Shown here: positions 46,530 through 60,411 of the stretch, piece after piece
Numbering within the stretch: the stretch's first letter is position 1
How the letters are laid out: each line of letters begins with the position of its first letter
From: Punctularia strigosozonata HHB-11173 SS5
Lineage: Eukaryota; Basidiomycota; Agaricomycetes; Corticiales; Punctulariaceae
Direction: 5' to 3'
Length of the DNA: 64,000 nt
NCBI RefSeq assembly: GCF_000264995.1
Contig: NW_006767437.1
Coordinates: 1,941,428-2,005,427 of the forward strand
Program-made: the position numbers and the translations under genes
The notes under the pieces: model-generated
Told to the model about the DNA's origin: nothing
Seen by the model: only the letters and a program-made list of their open reading frames with translations
Databases searched by the model: none

Positions 46530-48979
46530 TTACACTTCTTGTTCGTATGCATCTTCCCACACCCCCTCCGCGAGTCCTTCAGTTTCGTCGCCCTCTGCAT
46601 CGTAATCGCCAGCAGCACCACCGTCAGTGCCGAGAGTCGTTGACGGATTACCCTCTTCTAGCCGTCCCGGAGCACGCTTACTCTTCCCAACCTGAGCCAT
46701 ACCCACTCCACCGCCTTCCTCCTCCACGACCTCCATCCCCTCCGCGTCTTCCTCGCCCGGCATGGTATAAAGGTTATCGTTCTCTCTGCCTTCTGCGAAG
46801 GCTATGTCGAGTTTGTTATCCTCGTCTATGAACAAGTCTTTGAGAGCATCGTAATTGATACGCTTGCTGAATTTGGGATTTTTCTTCACGAGGTTCCTGG
46901 CGGACTCCGCCGCGGTACTTCCGTGAGGTGTGGACGCATCTCGAGGCTTGTTGTTTGCCTTGCGGCGCTGTTGGGCGATACGTGATAAGTCGGAATGCAG
47001 CAATGCAATGAAAGGACGAAACACGAAAACGACGGAAAAAGGCGAAAAAGATGCTTCGAGCGTGGTACGAACCTTGCGACTCTTGGCTGCATCCCGTCCA
47101 GAATCATTTAGGAGGCCTTTTGCTACACCGACATGCCACTCAGCCACTGCAAATTTGGGCGCGGCGGGCGAAACTATCGAATACGTACCTGCGATGGCCT
47201 CGAGATAATCCTTGTTCAACTCCACCCACACCCGCTCTCTGATCTTCACCTCTTCCTCTGTCATGATGAATTGATCGAGTTCCTCCTCGTCTAAACCTTG
47301 AAGCTCATCTACGACGGTGAGCTGAGCTCGTCGTCTTTGCTCGGCTTCGCTCAAGGCTTCAGCCAAAGACGTGCTTTGGGCGTTCCCAAGGAAAGAGTTG
47401 AGCTCTTCTGCGAGGGCTTCGTCCAGCTGTTCCTCTAGAGGGTCTTTCTCGGTACTGGCAATCGCGATATCGACCGGCAAGGTCGGAGTCGGCGACTCCG
47501 CTGTACTGGTAGGAATGGGATTCGGTACCAAGGTCGCATCGGGGTCGAGAAGTGCAGGATCGATGCTGTTGCCTGTGACATCGTCCGCATCGATGGAATC
47601 CTGTGCAGTTGCCTCTGTTTCATCTGGTATGAACAATGGTTGCTCACGCGGGGGTTCATGAGTCCCGGCAAGGATGCCCTCGTTCAATAACGAGGGATCA
47701 ATCACTGGCTGTGCGGGTTCGGAACTGAGTTCTTGCTCGCCTTCCCGCCCGTCGTTCCCCGCAGGCTGGCCCTGCTCCTCGTCTTCTCCGCGCTTCCGCT
47801 TCTTCTTCCGCTTCGTTGCCTTTGCCGTTTTTTCCTGCCCTTCCGCGAGCTCTCCGCATTCTTCTCGTTCCCTTTCGTCCCGTTCTTTCTTCTCCTTCTC
47901 GCGTCCCTTTGTGTAGGCCGGCGGATCAACCTCCTCCTCTAGCCATACGGTCCGGAAATCCGCCAACGTCAATTCGCCACTTGGCGTCTTCCTAAATTCC
48001 TCCATCCGCTTCCTCAGGGTGACGTCCGCAATCTTGACGACCTGGACAATCTCTTCGATGCTTCTCCGGAAATTGTTCATGCGCGCGGCGAGCAGCAGCG
48101 CTGCGCCACAGATCCCGGCAGGCCGTCGTCCCCGCGTCATCCAATCGCGGTCAAATCGTTGCACGAGGCGGACGGCGTCTGTCGCAACTTGATGCGTCTC
48201 CTCACCGAACTCCAACAACGCCGCGAAACGCGAGATGTAGTGAGAAGGGTCGACCAGCGGGAGGCGCAAGTTGAGGGTCTGGACAAGCTGAAGGTACGTG
48301 TGTCCGAGTTCGAAGACATTGACCTGCGAGAGTAACGATGTAAGGAAAGGATGTGCAAACAAGGGGCACGCTTGCCTGAAGTAGGTCCGAAAAGTCGATA
48401 AGCATGTAGTTCCGAGTCTCCTTCTGTCTGCACGCGACATATAGACAGACAGCCACCACGTTCATGCTTTTTCGGCCCTTTGTGAACTTGTGTTCCACCG
48501 CAAGGGTGTAGAGACGCGTCGCCGCATGGCAGATGGACTCGGACAAACGTAAGATACCAGCAACGCTTTGAATTTTCCTGCTGGCTGCGCCCCACAATGA
48601 GATACAAGAGCCCATTTGGAGTGCGGTCTACTCACCATTTGCTATGGTTTGTTCCCTAGACTCCCCATCTCCGCCTCGGTTCCCGAAAAACCCGCCCATC
48701 CTAGCGCGCGCTATTAGAGAATAAGTTAGTGATGCACCATGGCGGAACAAATCTTTCCTCACTTGCTCCTTGAGCGACATATGAGCCCTGGACCATCGCT
48801 GCACCCGATGAAGTCTCCCCAAACGTAACTTCGGAGACTATCGTGTTCTCCTCAACGACCGTTCCACACGCGACGCAGAACCCGTTGCCTGCTGCTGCGT
48901 CATACTCGATGACCGAGCCTCCACACTCGGCACAGACAGTTGTTCCCTTCGGATGTTCAGGCTGACGGTACTCGATCAT
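46530..48979 (-). CDS. BRF1: TFIIIB subunit Brf1 (TFIIB-related factor)
   Basis: RNA polymerase III initiation factor for tRNA and 5S genes. The start at 48979 gives MIEYRQPEHPKG, then a zinc ribbon CxxC...CxxC (VCAECGG and CVACGT). A junction at about 48720 restores QGATRARMGGFFGNRGGDG, matching the Brf1 consensus. The first cyclin fold is KRKIQSVAGILRLSESICHA and KSMNVVAVCLYVACRQKETR; the second is RFAALLEFGEETHQVATDAV and RRPAGICGAALLLAARMN. A Lys/Glu-rich linker and a long acidic region follow, then the Brf1 homology block NPKFSKRINYDALKDLF. The acidic C-terminus ends WEDAYEQEV. Two short introns (about 42 nt and 110 nt) interrupt 46960-47200 although that region reads open without splicing. 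Brf1 homology block, zinc ribbon and cyclin folds in this order exclude TFIIB itself. Confidence 0.93.
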
Positions 48980-49339
48980 TGCACGAAACACTCACCATGT
49001 TTCCAGGTTTGGCGGTGTTACTGACTGAGGCGTAGGTATGTACAAAGCTCGATTCGGAACGGTTGCAGCGACCGCTATATACAAGGCGTCACGCTGCCAA
49101 AGAGTCGAGGAGTCATGCGCGGGATAAAGGTGAGTCAAGAGGACCGAGATTAGATGCGGACTCGAAGCCCTCACAGTCGAAAACATGACATTCTCACGCC
49201 CCGACTTGTGGTCACTCAATAGGCCTGGTAAGCTGGATATATGAGTAGTACTGTAGTACAGTACGCGGAAAGCGCCGTCCGCAGACATAACGGTGAAAAC
49301 AGGAGTGATAATCCTGGGTCGCTGCTACCCTCCTCGTCG
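48980..49339. other. Intergenic region between BRF1 and PEX11
   Basis: About 360 bp holding the BRF1 promoter and the PEX11 3' end. A 98-codon minus frame at 48992-49288 has no motif. Confidence 0.5.
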
Positions 49340-50628
49340 CTAAGTACTACTATCCTCCGGTGTTCCCGGCACATCGAGCAGGGATCCCGGCGAAGCCATT
49401 GACGGAAGCACAGTCTCGTTCACCGCAGCAAGTGGCTCTACCAGCGGCTCCTCCGCTGGCGGAAGTTGGTGTAAGGCCGTGGCTTTCCAGCCGCTACGGA
49501 ATGATGCCACGGCAGCGATGAGACCGAACACAGCCGACCACGTCTATGGTAACGCAGCTTGTCAGCACGAATTGGCGAGCGACTGGGCTCCAGCAGCGTA
49601 CCTCATTCTGATATAGGCCTCCCTCGAGAGACCTAGACACAATTACGGTGGTAAGCTATGCCATCCAGGAGGAAGAGAGAGCATAACGCACCAATGAATC
49701 GTCAGAGGAAGGTACCCAAGGTTCACCACTAGCTCATTCCAGTACGCATCCCACCGTTGTCGTACCTCGGTGCGTTCGGCTGCCCCCATTCCCGCCTTTC
49801 CCTTCGCCTTGCCCAGAGTACGCTCCTTCGCCAACAAAAGTTGCCTGTCCTCCCTCAAATGGGCGAATTGGAGCATCACGTACAACGCCCAGAAACGACA
49901 CGACCATAGGCTCAACCTGTTCACGTCCAGCTTCATTGTGCGTCTGGCGGACTTCGACCTCAGCAGCCAGAGCGGGAGAATAGAAGACAGCGCAGGTATA
50001 GTGGTAGGAATGATGGAGTGAGAGGCGAGATAGGATATGTGCTCCAGAGGATAATAAGCGAGCATACTCCACCCTTGTAAGCGCTCGATGGTGAGGAGCT
50101 TGCGAGTCGGGGGTGGGTTTCGTTCGAGAGATATCAGCCATTGGAAGATAGGAAGGAGGCCTGGAAACCGACTTCAATTCGGATCCAAGAGAATAAGTGC
50201 GAAGCTTTCATACCCCAGATTCTCCACAGCGTCCTTGCATCTCCGATGATGCTTGCAAGCTTGTTCAAGCCAGGCGCGTGAGCGCTCTGCGGCGCCTTCC
50301 GCAATCCGACGCGATGTTGGAATCTGGCACGTATCTCAAGCAGGGGCACCAAAAGCTTGACCGCGTATTGGATGACCTGGAGTTGACCCTCGCCTCAGCT
50401 CTGACGTTCGCGGGACTGGCAGAGGGCGCACCATGAATAGTTTACTTTACTGCCGGTCAGATGAAGCAAGCAGGGATTGTTTCGGAGAAGCACTCACTCG
50501 CTACCGCTCCATGTACTCAAATACCGAACCAGATGATCCAGTGTCTCTGAAGGCGGCACTATCGCAAAGCAGCCTAGTACCGAGTCGCTCAGATTCGATG
50601 GATTGATCGCCTTTGACGTGCGAGGCAT
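49340..50628 (-). CDS. PEX11: Peroxisomal membrane protein Pex11
   Basis: Peroxisome membrane elongation and division factor. The start at 50628 gives MPRTSKAINPSNLSD; no earlier in-frame start is better. Conserved pieces: ETLDHLVRYLSTWSGSE (the Pex11 N-terminal LxxxLxTxxGxDK-like helix), VPLLEIRARFQHR, LNKLASIIGDARTLWRIWG, LAYYPLEHISYLASHSII, SRFWAL-like LSLWSCRFWALYVMLQFAHL, WNELVVNLGYLPLTIHW, and a C-terminal hydrophobic segment VFGLIAAVASFRSGWKATA. The order fits the fungal Pex11 family (N-terminal amphipathic helices, C-terminal transmembrane segment). Four or five short introns. It ends DSST at 49340. Confidence 0.88.
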
Positions 50629-51614
50629 GACGTGAAGTTGGTACAGCACGATGATCCCGAAATCGGGTGTTTCTTTTTGAGAGAACAAGTCAGAGGGTGG
50701 GGACGAGACCGTATGAAGGTTGTTACCGCGCTACAGGGTCGTAAGTAGCAAGCGCCGAAGCGCGTGATTTCCGGCGACCCCGGCTGCACTGAATCAGGCT
50801 CTGGTATTCTGGCCATGCTAGGACCTCTGTCAAGTTTGAAAAAGACAGAGAGTAGTTTCAGAAATGATAGATCCCCTGATTGTTCAGTGAACGGAGTTGT
50901 GAAACCTGTCCGTCCATTAGCCGTGCGAACTACGAGTAAGATATGGCGTTATGTATTGGCATTAGTGTTAACTTACACTCACCTGCCCCAGCGCTTGTTT
51001 CTTGACTGCGTTTACCTGGTCTCTCGAGCTTTCATCCTACCTTAGGCCTGTGCACCGCGTCGCTCAGAAAATGGCCAGACTCGGGGACCCTTCGTACAGC
51101 AATCTGCAGGACGTCAGATTGTGACAACGTCTGTCATCATCCACTCCCTTGCGGGCGTACAAAGCTTGCAAATCGCAGCTTCGCCGCTGGTCCCCCGATA
51201 AACTCAGTTGCTACGGTCCTGTCCCTGTTCTTCTAGATGGATGCTCTTATCGGGGATGTTGGTCGGGTGCTGCATCCGGAAGCAAACACAATCTCTAGTT
51301 GAATCGGCCCGTGCACGCAGCACGCATGCATCCTGCAGGAACACCGGAACAGACCCACGTCCTCTTTTTTTTCTTTTGTCATTACATATTGGCTCAACAA
51401 TCACCGAGCCGCTCGGCGTATCAGAGACCGAAAAGGATCGGCATCAGTACCGCTTGAAGCCAACGACGCTGCGATCATTGCGACTTTGACGGCCCAAGGA
51501 GCCCTTGCGCGTCCGTCGGGGAAGGTTCACATGGACTTGTCCTAAGTATATATATAATGCCATTTGCGCTCCTGTCATCTACACCGTTTGCAACCCGCCG
51601 ACATCCTCAACACC
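50629..51614. other. Intergenic region before the mini-peptide array
   Basis: About 1 kb with no recognised gene. Small frames at 50764-51045 and 51208-51489 lack motifs. The right end holds the promoter of peptide gene 1. Confidence 0.5.
51547..51556 (+). promoter_or_regulatory. TATA box of secreted peptide gene 1
   Basis: TATATATAAT about 60 bp upstream of the ATG at 51615. Distance and sequence fit a core promoter with a short leader. Confidence 0.6.
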
Positions 51615-51752
51615 ATGCGCTTCACTACCATCTTCGTCGCCGTCGCCGCTCTCGTCGCTGCTGCCTACGCAGCACCCGAGCCGGTTGCAAAACCAATATG
51701 CGCTATCTTCCCGTGCACTTGCATTGGTGAGCCCAGCTGCTGCTGCGCCTGA
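51615..51752 (+). CDS. Secreted cysteine-rich peptide precursor 1 (45 aa)
   Basis: Single uninterrupted coding exon. Residues 1-19 form a signal peptide (MRFTTIFVAVAALVAAAYA). Residues 20-27 are four X-Pro/X-Ala dipeptides (AP-EP-VA-KP). Residues 28-45 are an 18-mer with six cysteines at its positions 2, 7, 9, 15, 16 and 17, following the consensus XCxIxPCxCxGxxxCCCx shared with genes 2 and 3. Predicted path: secretion, signal-peptide removal, then stepwise trimming of the dipeptide pro-region. An intron donor (GGTATGT) starts 1 nt past the stop, as in the paralogues. Function unknown; six cysteines in 18 residues imply up to three disulfides. I do not recognise a described family. A TATA box and the conserved paralogues support it as a real gene despite its size. 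Confidence 0.85.
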   Translation: MRFTTIFVAVAALVAAAYAAPEPVAKPICAIFPCTCIGEPSCCCA

Positions 51753-53137
51753 GGTATGTGTATACTGCACTGCCTTTTTCATGCATTTGACCGACACGAC
51801 GCTCGTTGTTAACGTGGCCATTTGCTCGTGCGGCGAAGAAAAGGGTGTCTTGGGAGGACTGTCTTGGTGCCTGGGGGGAATGCGGATGGATGTACCAGAC
51901 GGTCACGATTACTATACAGCTCCCAAAACTTCCGGTGACCAGCCCACGAAGCACTGCATGCAATGGAACTATATGAACCGACTATGTCAAGATTTTCTGA
52001 GTTCGCGAATGTGCCGGTGGAATGCGACCCGGCGATGCAGTGGGCTGACGCAATTCCGTGCAGAATTTGCTCACCACCGTATGAATCTTCGTATAAGATG
52101 CCAGCCCGCGCCTTGACGAGGGCGTCTCCCCAGCAGCATTCCTCGATGACAACGTCCCCTCTGCTCGCTTCTTACGTTCAAGTTGCGGCCAGCGACGTGG
52201 TTAGAAATACCATGTCTTCCTCTTGACACGCCGTCTCATGTTTGACCAGTACTGGCTGTCGTTTACAGAACATCCGACGATGACTCGCTCGTTGGTACTC
52301 CTTCGGCCTGATCCTGGATGCTGTAACTGCGACCTGCTGTTAAGTTGAGCTCTATCTGAGGCCCTCAATTTTGCCGCCGACAGTAACGGCTTTCGGGACA
52401 CCGATCCAATTCCGCTCTATAATCGGCCAGCCCACCATACACCGGCGACAAGCGAGGCATCGGCGCTCCTGAATGGAAACCGGATCATGTGGAGTCTTCG
52501 GCAATCTGTGCTCTCGTGTACACCTGATAACGACTACCGCAGGGCTTATTGTGGTGTCGCTTGCAGGTGATCGCAGCAAGCTCAATCCAGGCATATTCAC
52601 GCATGATTTGATTATGATGGTATCTACTACGCCACGCCGGACTCTATGGTCTCTCCATCTCCCGGGTCAACAACCTTGAACAATCAAAAATCTTCACCTA
52701 AACTACGGACTGACGGTCCGTCTCAGCTGGTCCATAGCACTATGTCATCCGGGTCACTTGATGCGATTGACTCATGGAGAAAAGTCGTGCCGTGGACGCA
52801 TGATACTCCGTTCCAAGTGGATAGGATAGGCCAGCAGTATCCCTTCGGGTCGTCAGCTCGCGTTATGCAGAACCGGATCGATTGTATACTGACTGCTGGC
52901 GGCCCAGTCAAGACATCACAAGGGGTGCAGGTGCAATCTCTCAGTGGTTCTCCGTGGCTGCTTTAAGCGGCACTCACCAGAATCCATCAGAAGAGTACAG
53001 TTAGTCTCAGGATAGTATCACCTCCGTAGGCGACCTTGAGACTAACTGCGGCTCCGTCACCGTCGGGGGAGTTTGGAAGACTATATAACGACGCAGTTCT
53101 GAACATTTCAACCTCATCAGGAGCCAAACAACTTACT
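51753..53137. other. Spacer between peptide genes 1 and 2
   Basis: About 1.4 kb. The first part should be the 3' UTR of gene 1, including an intron that starts at 51754. No other gene is recognised; frames at 51963-52226 and 52646-52966 lack motifs. Confidence 0.5.
53083..53089 (+). promoter_or_regulatory. TATA box of secreted peptide gene 2
   Basis: TATATAA about 50 bp upstream of the ATG at 53138, equivalent to the boxes of genes 1 and 3. Confidence 0.6.
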
Positions 53138-53296
53138 ATGCGCTTGACTAACTTCGTCGGTGCTGTCGTATTCCTCGCTGCTGTCCTGGGCATTACGCAC
53201 GCTGCCCCCGAGCCCGAGCCCGAGGCAGAGCCAGAAGCACACTGCGACATCTTCCCTTGCGTCTGTGCTGGGCAACCAGCTTGCTGTTGTGACTGA
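53138..53296 (+). CDS. Secreted cysteine-rich peptide precursor 2 (52 aa)
   Basis: Paralogue of gene 1. Residues 1-22 form a signal peptide (MRLTNFVGAVVFLAAVLGIT then HA). Residues 23-34 are six dipeptides (AP-EP-EP-EA-EP-EA), a textbook substrate pattern for dipeptidyl aminopeptidases of the Ste13/DPP-IV type. Residues 35-52 are the 18-mer with all six cysteines in the family positions and the conserved I, P and G. The variable positions differ from gene 1, including the first and last residues. The intron donor (GGTCAGC) begins 4 nt after the TGA. The ATG nearest the TATA box was chosen. Function unknown. Confidence 0.85.
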   Translation: MRLTNFVGAVVFLAAVLGITHAAPEPEPEAEPEAHCDIFPCVCAGQPACCCD

Positions 53297-54108
53297 AAAG
53301 GTCAGCTTCCTGTCCTCAGGAATAGCGTCGAGATGATGACAATGTGCAGCGTGGTTAATGCTACCGAGGGTCACGCCGAACGTCGTGCACATACCGGATC
53401 AACAGTGAATAGAGTAATTGAGGGTTAGTAGGCGTGTCTACGCAATTGCGAGTATAATGCTTGTGTATTCGCACACGATGGGCTCGCAGTTATCGCATTC
53501 AGCATAGCTCAGAGCAGAGTGAAGCGTGTTGAGTCCCAAAACTCTCTGAAAAGACGACAGACACTGACGGTCAGTGACTCAAGGTTACTTTCGGTGGCCT
53601 CACTTCGAGAATTTATGTTTGCTTGCCACGTCAATTCCTTGAATCCGTTGCGCTCGCTGGCGTCAGAGGTGTATCAATTGGCAGCGCCGCTCTACCAGGC
53701 TACACTCCGCATGTGAACGGGCAATTCGAATCATGCGACGTCATGCAGATGCGATATTCATTTCGCATCAAATTCGCTCCCGCTCCATGTGCAACGGAGA
53801 ATCGCAACCGCCTATAAAATACGCCGTTCAGATAGGCATCACGAACAATCCGGAGCCAGGTACGCTCGTGGGACGCCCATGGAAAGTGACGCACCCGTAT
53901 TGGAAGCGGTGCCGCCATCACTGATGCGCGATCTACGAGCGCTCAGGTACTTTCGTCAAATGGTACTCGCGCTTATCGCGGCAAGGATGACAAGCAGCAC
54001 TGGTTCGTGAAAGGAAGCACGCGTATAAATGCGAGCTGCAAGGCAAGGGAGATAGCAGGCCCATCGCACTCACCTTGCTCACCCGCAAAGCACGATCATA
54101 CACACACC
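53297..54108. other. Spacer between peptide genes 2 and 3
   Basis: About 810 bp: the 3' region of gene 2 with an intron donor at 53301, and the promoter of gene 3. A TATAAAA at 53813-53819 is followed by no recognisable member of the peptide family, though a decayed copy cannot be excluded. Confidence 0.5.
54024..54029 (+). promoter_or_regulatory. TATA box of secreted peptide gene 3
   Basis: TATAAA about 80 bp upstream of the ATG at 54109. It overlaps the first bases of a longer in-frame ORF starting at 54007, which argues that translation starts at 54109 rather than 54007. Confidence 0.6.
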
Positions 54109-54252
54109 ATGCGTTTCACGGTCGTCGTCGTCGCCCTTGCCACGCTCGCCACAATCGCCTTCGCAGCTCCCGAGCCTAAGCCTGCGCCTGTGCCGAAGTG
54201 CTTGATTGACCCGTGCCCTTGCATCGGGAAAGGCGGCTGCTGCTGCGCATAA
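54109..54252 (+). CDS. Secreted cysteine-rich peptide precursor 3 (47 aa)
   Basis: Third paralogue. Residues 1-19 are the signal peptide (MRFTVVVVALATLATIAFA), residues 20-29 five X-Pro dipeptides (AP-EP-KP-AP-VP), and residues 30-47 the 18-mer with the six family cysteines and the conserved I, P and G. It is the most divergent in the variable positions, carrying two lysines and a Gly-Gly before CCC. An intron donor (GGTAAGC) begins 1 nt after the TAA. An upstream in-frame ATG at 54007 is rejected because it lies 5' of the TATA box and would destroy the signal peptide. Function unknown. Confidence 0.85.
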   Translation: MRFTVVVVALATLATIAFAAPEPKPAPVPKCLIDPCPCIGKGGCCCA

Positions 54253-55725
54253 GGTAAGCGATCCTACGATTTTGTTACAGCATTTGACTGCTTACGAACA
54301 TGCAGCATCGCAAACATAGCCGATGGAGGGTTGCGAGGAACTACTGTCGGCGGCTTTGGAAGAGACAGCATGAGCGGAGCGTTTGATACTATTAGTACCT
54401 GTACTTCAGCCGCCATATGAATCTTCTTTCGCGTTCGAGCATTGCCGCAAAGCAAGCATGCACGAATGCTTTGAATGCTTCGGCTAAGCGATAGTGCTCA
54501 ATCAACGTAAGGTCCAGAGGACGCGTGTCCGTAGTATTCTACTGAATGCGCCTGAACCGCCCGGAGAGTGTTCCTGACAGTCGTTTTATGAAGTTGGAGT
54601 CCACTGCGTTGACCCTCGGAGTCTGCGACGGTTGGAGGCAAGGCGCGCGTTGGAGGCTTGACACGGTCGTGTGATCGTGAGAAGGCCGCGCGGTCCCCAT
54701 AAAATTGCAATTGCTCCCTTTACGCTTTCCTTCGAACAATCATGGGGACACAAAAGTTCGGGCTCGGTGCAAGCTTTCCGTTTCCTTGTCCGCGTTCCCG
54801 TCCCCTAGACTGACCCAAGGTGCAATCATGCGCTGGATCTCCTTCTTGTCTCGGGTTAGGTTCGTTTGACCGGCATTCATCGACTGGGAGGCATCGCTTC
54901 AGCTGATGCTCATGATTCGTCGAGAGATGCTGGGAGGATCTAGGTTGGGACGAGGTGGAACCTACATCTATTTTGCCGTATGTCTCTTCAGCGAACCTAT
55001 ATCCACATGCTTGTACTTCGATAGAACGATACGATCCATTCGTGGTCACTCAAGAAACTGTCCTGAGACATGCTTTCTTCGGTCCAGGCAAATCTGTGCA
55101 AACGTCACATACCCTCATCACAGACCGTACCGCCCTGGATAGTCATTCCCACCACAAAAATTCTTACCGTGAAGTCCGAGGTAGATCACTAGACGCCTAC
55201 GGTCATAAGACCGGAACTCATGGTCATAGCTACCTCGACAAGGCGAATAGAGCGCGACATCGACTCTATGACCCGAACATTTCCCTTCCAGGACGACTCC
55301 GATAATCTGCCGATCTCATCCCCGTTGCATGAATCATGTTCCCCTCTTCAATCGCAGAATGCTATGAGTACATGGTGTTACATCCAACACGTCACTGCTC
55401 ATGCCCTGGTCTAAAGTAGGTAGCAAAATGGGATTCTCGATCGCGCTAAAACTGACTAGTTGTATCCATAGGTCTTTCGCAATATTCCGTGGATCCGCAT
55501 CTTCTTATGATGCGAGCTTCTTCCGGTAGTATGGGTGGGGTATCATGATTACGGAATTGCACCTTCGCCCGCTCGGAAGCTCGGCACCTGCAACTCACAT
55601 GCGTAGGCCCTTTCGCGACTATACCCCGGAAGACCGCCACGTCGACTTACTAGAGTCGCTTTAAAGAGCGATCGGCGCATAGAGATCGGCATCGCGAGGG
55701 TCCCTCAATTCAGTTCAATTTAGTC
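54253..55725. other. Intergenic region between the peptide array and the xylanases
   Basis: About 1.5 kb. It begins with the 3' UTR intron of peptide gene 3 (donor at 54254). Frames at 54498-55305 on both strands show no motif. No further member of the peptide family was found. Confidence 0.5.
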
Positions 55726-57569
<1,844 letters not shown>

Positions 57570-58240
57570 ACTTCACTTGCTTGCTAATGCGCAGCAAAAC
57601 GATTCGTGAGGCCGTGTAACATACCAAATTAAATTCAGATATTTCTTGTCATGCTGGAGAAAAGAAAATGGAGAATATTCACTCACTCAAATCATGGTAT
57701 GCATGTTTGTTGACGGCCCTGCCGAACTTCGTGGGTACATTCAAGCCATTGACTGGCTCCGCCTTATCTCACCAACCTCTCGCAGTGACTAGCACACGCC
57801 GGGTGGTTATTGCTTGGACCAGCGCAGGTAGAGACTATCGCCGCTTTTTGTACTAAGTATCCAGGGCTGAGGCCTCGAGCTCAACTTGAACATGCACCTC
57901 GGTGTCTATACTTTGAATTCGTTTCGGAAATAGAAACGTGGGGGACCAGCGGTCGGAGCCGAACACAGAGCACAAGCCGGCGCTTCTCCCATTACTTCCT
58001 CGTGACGCGGACTTCTTCCGGAGAAGGGGCATGGCCATGGTGACCACCGCTGACAGCGGTCCGTCGAGCTCCCCAGCTTGGTTCTTCTTCATTTAGGTAC
58101 ACGGGAGCACGCACATGTCGGGCGTTTTTGCGACATTCCTCCGTTGGCGCGTCGTTCCTACAACCACGGGCGCGTTATAAGGCGATGTTGCAAGGTGCTC
58201 TGCTGCTAAGGTCCCACCCGGTCATACGGCTTCGCTCAGG
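57570..58240. other. Spacer between the two xylanase genes
   Basis: About 670 bp, no gene recognised. A TATAA at about 58176-58180 lies 60 bp before the ATG of copy B and is the likely core promoter. Confidence 0.5.
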
Positions 58241-59819
<1,579 letters not shown>

Positions 59820-60411
59820 ATGGGTCATGTTTTCATCTTGTGTTCTTCGTCTTACCGGCGAGTTCGTGTGTGAAATACCGGAATGTACTCTACATCCAGC
59901 TGTGGGATCGAGCGGAATCGAGATATCGGCTGAACACTCCGCCTAGAACAAGCCGAGAGCTGCTGAGCGTCCAGTCGCTGATCATGAGCCAGTGCATGTA
60001 AGAGGGATAAACGTATGGGAGACCTTAAAAATCCTACGAGAAACCTTCCCTTGCCCGCTGATATCACTTCTACACGGTGATCCGCGTTCATTGTGAGCAA
60101 GAAGATACAAACATATGAAGACCGATATGGTCGCGCTCAGATAACCACGTGCCGGCATGTGCCGAAGCTGATGCCGAAGCTGATGCCGGGCTGATCTGGC
60201 TGACATAGCTGCATGGACCATGGACACCAGGTTGAGCAAAGCGCTGCACCAAGGAGTCGCCAACAGAATTTTTGGATATCTTTGGCAACAATTAATTATG
60301 TGGCACATTGGTCTAGTGGGTCCATTACCTAATATAAGGCTTACCATGTATGTCGATATCAGAACGTGCACCCTGTTTTGCTCTACCATTCTGTGCGACA
60401 AACACACCGAC
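59820..60411. other. Spacer between xylanase B and the alpha-kinase
   Basis: About 590 bp, no gene recognised. Contains a short 12-bp tandem repeat near 60160. Confidence 0.5.
60157..60194. repeat. Short 12-bp tandem repeat (GCCGAAGCTGAT units)
   Basis: Three units, the last diverged (GCCGGGCTGAT). Non-coding context; no function suggested. Confidence 0.7.

Noticed and set aside
53813-53819. TATAAAA suggesting a fourth peptide gene
   Set aside because: No signal peptide or cysteine-rich frame follows within 200 bp; possibly a decayed copy but nothing supports it.
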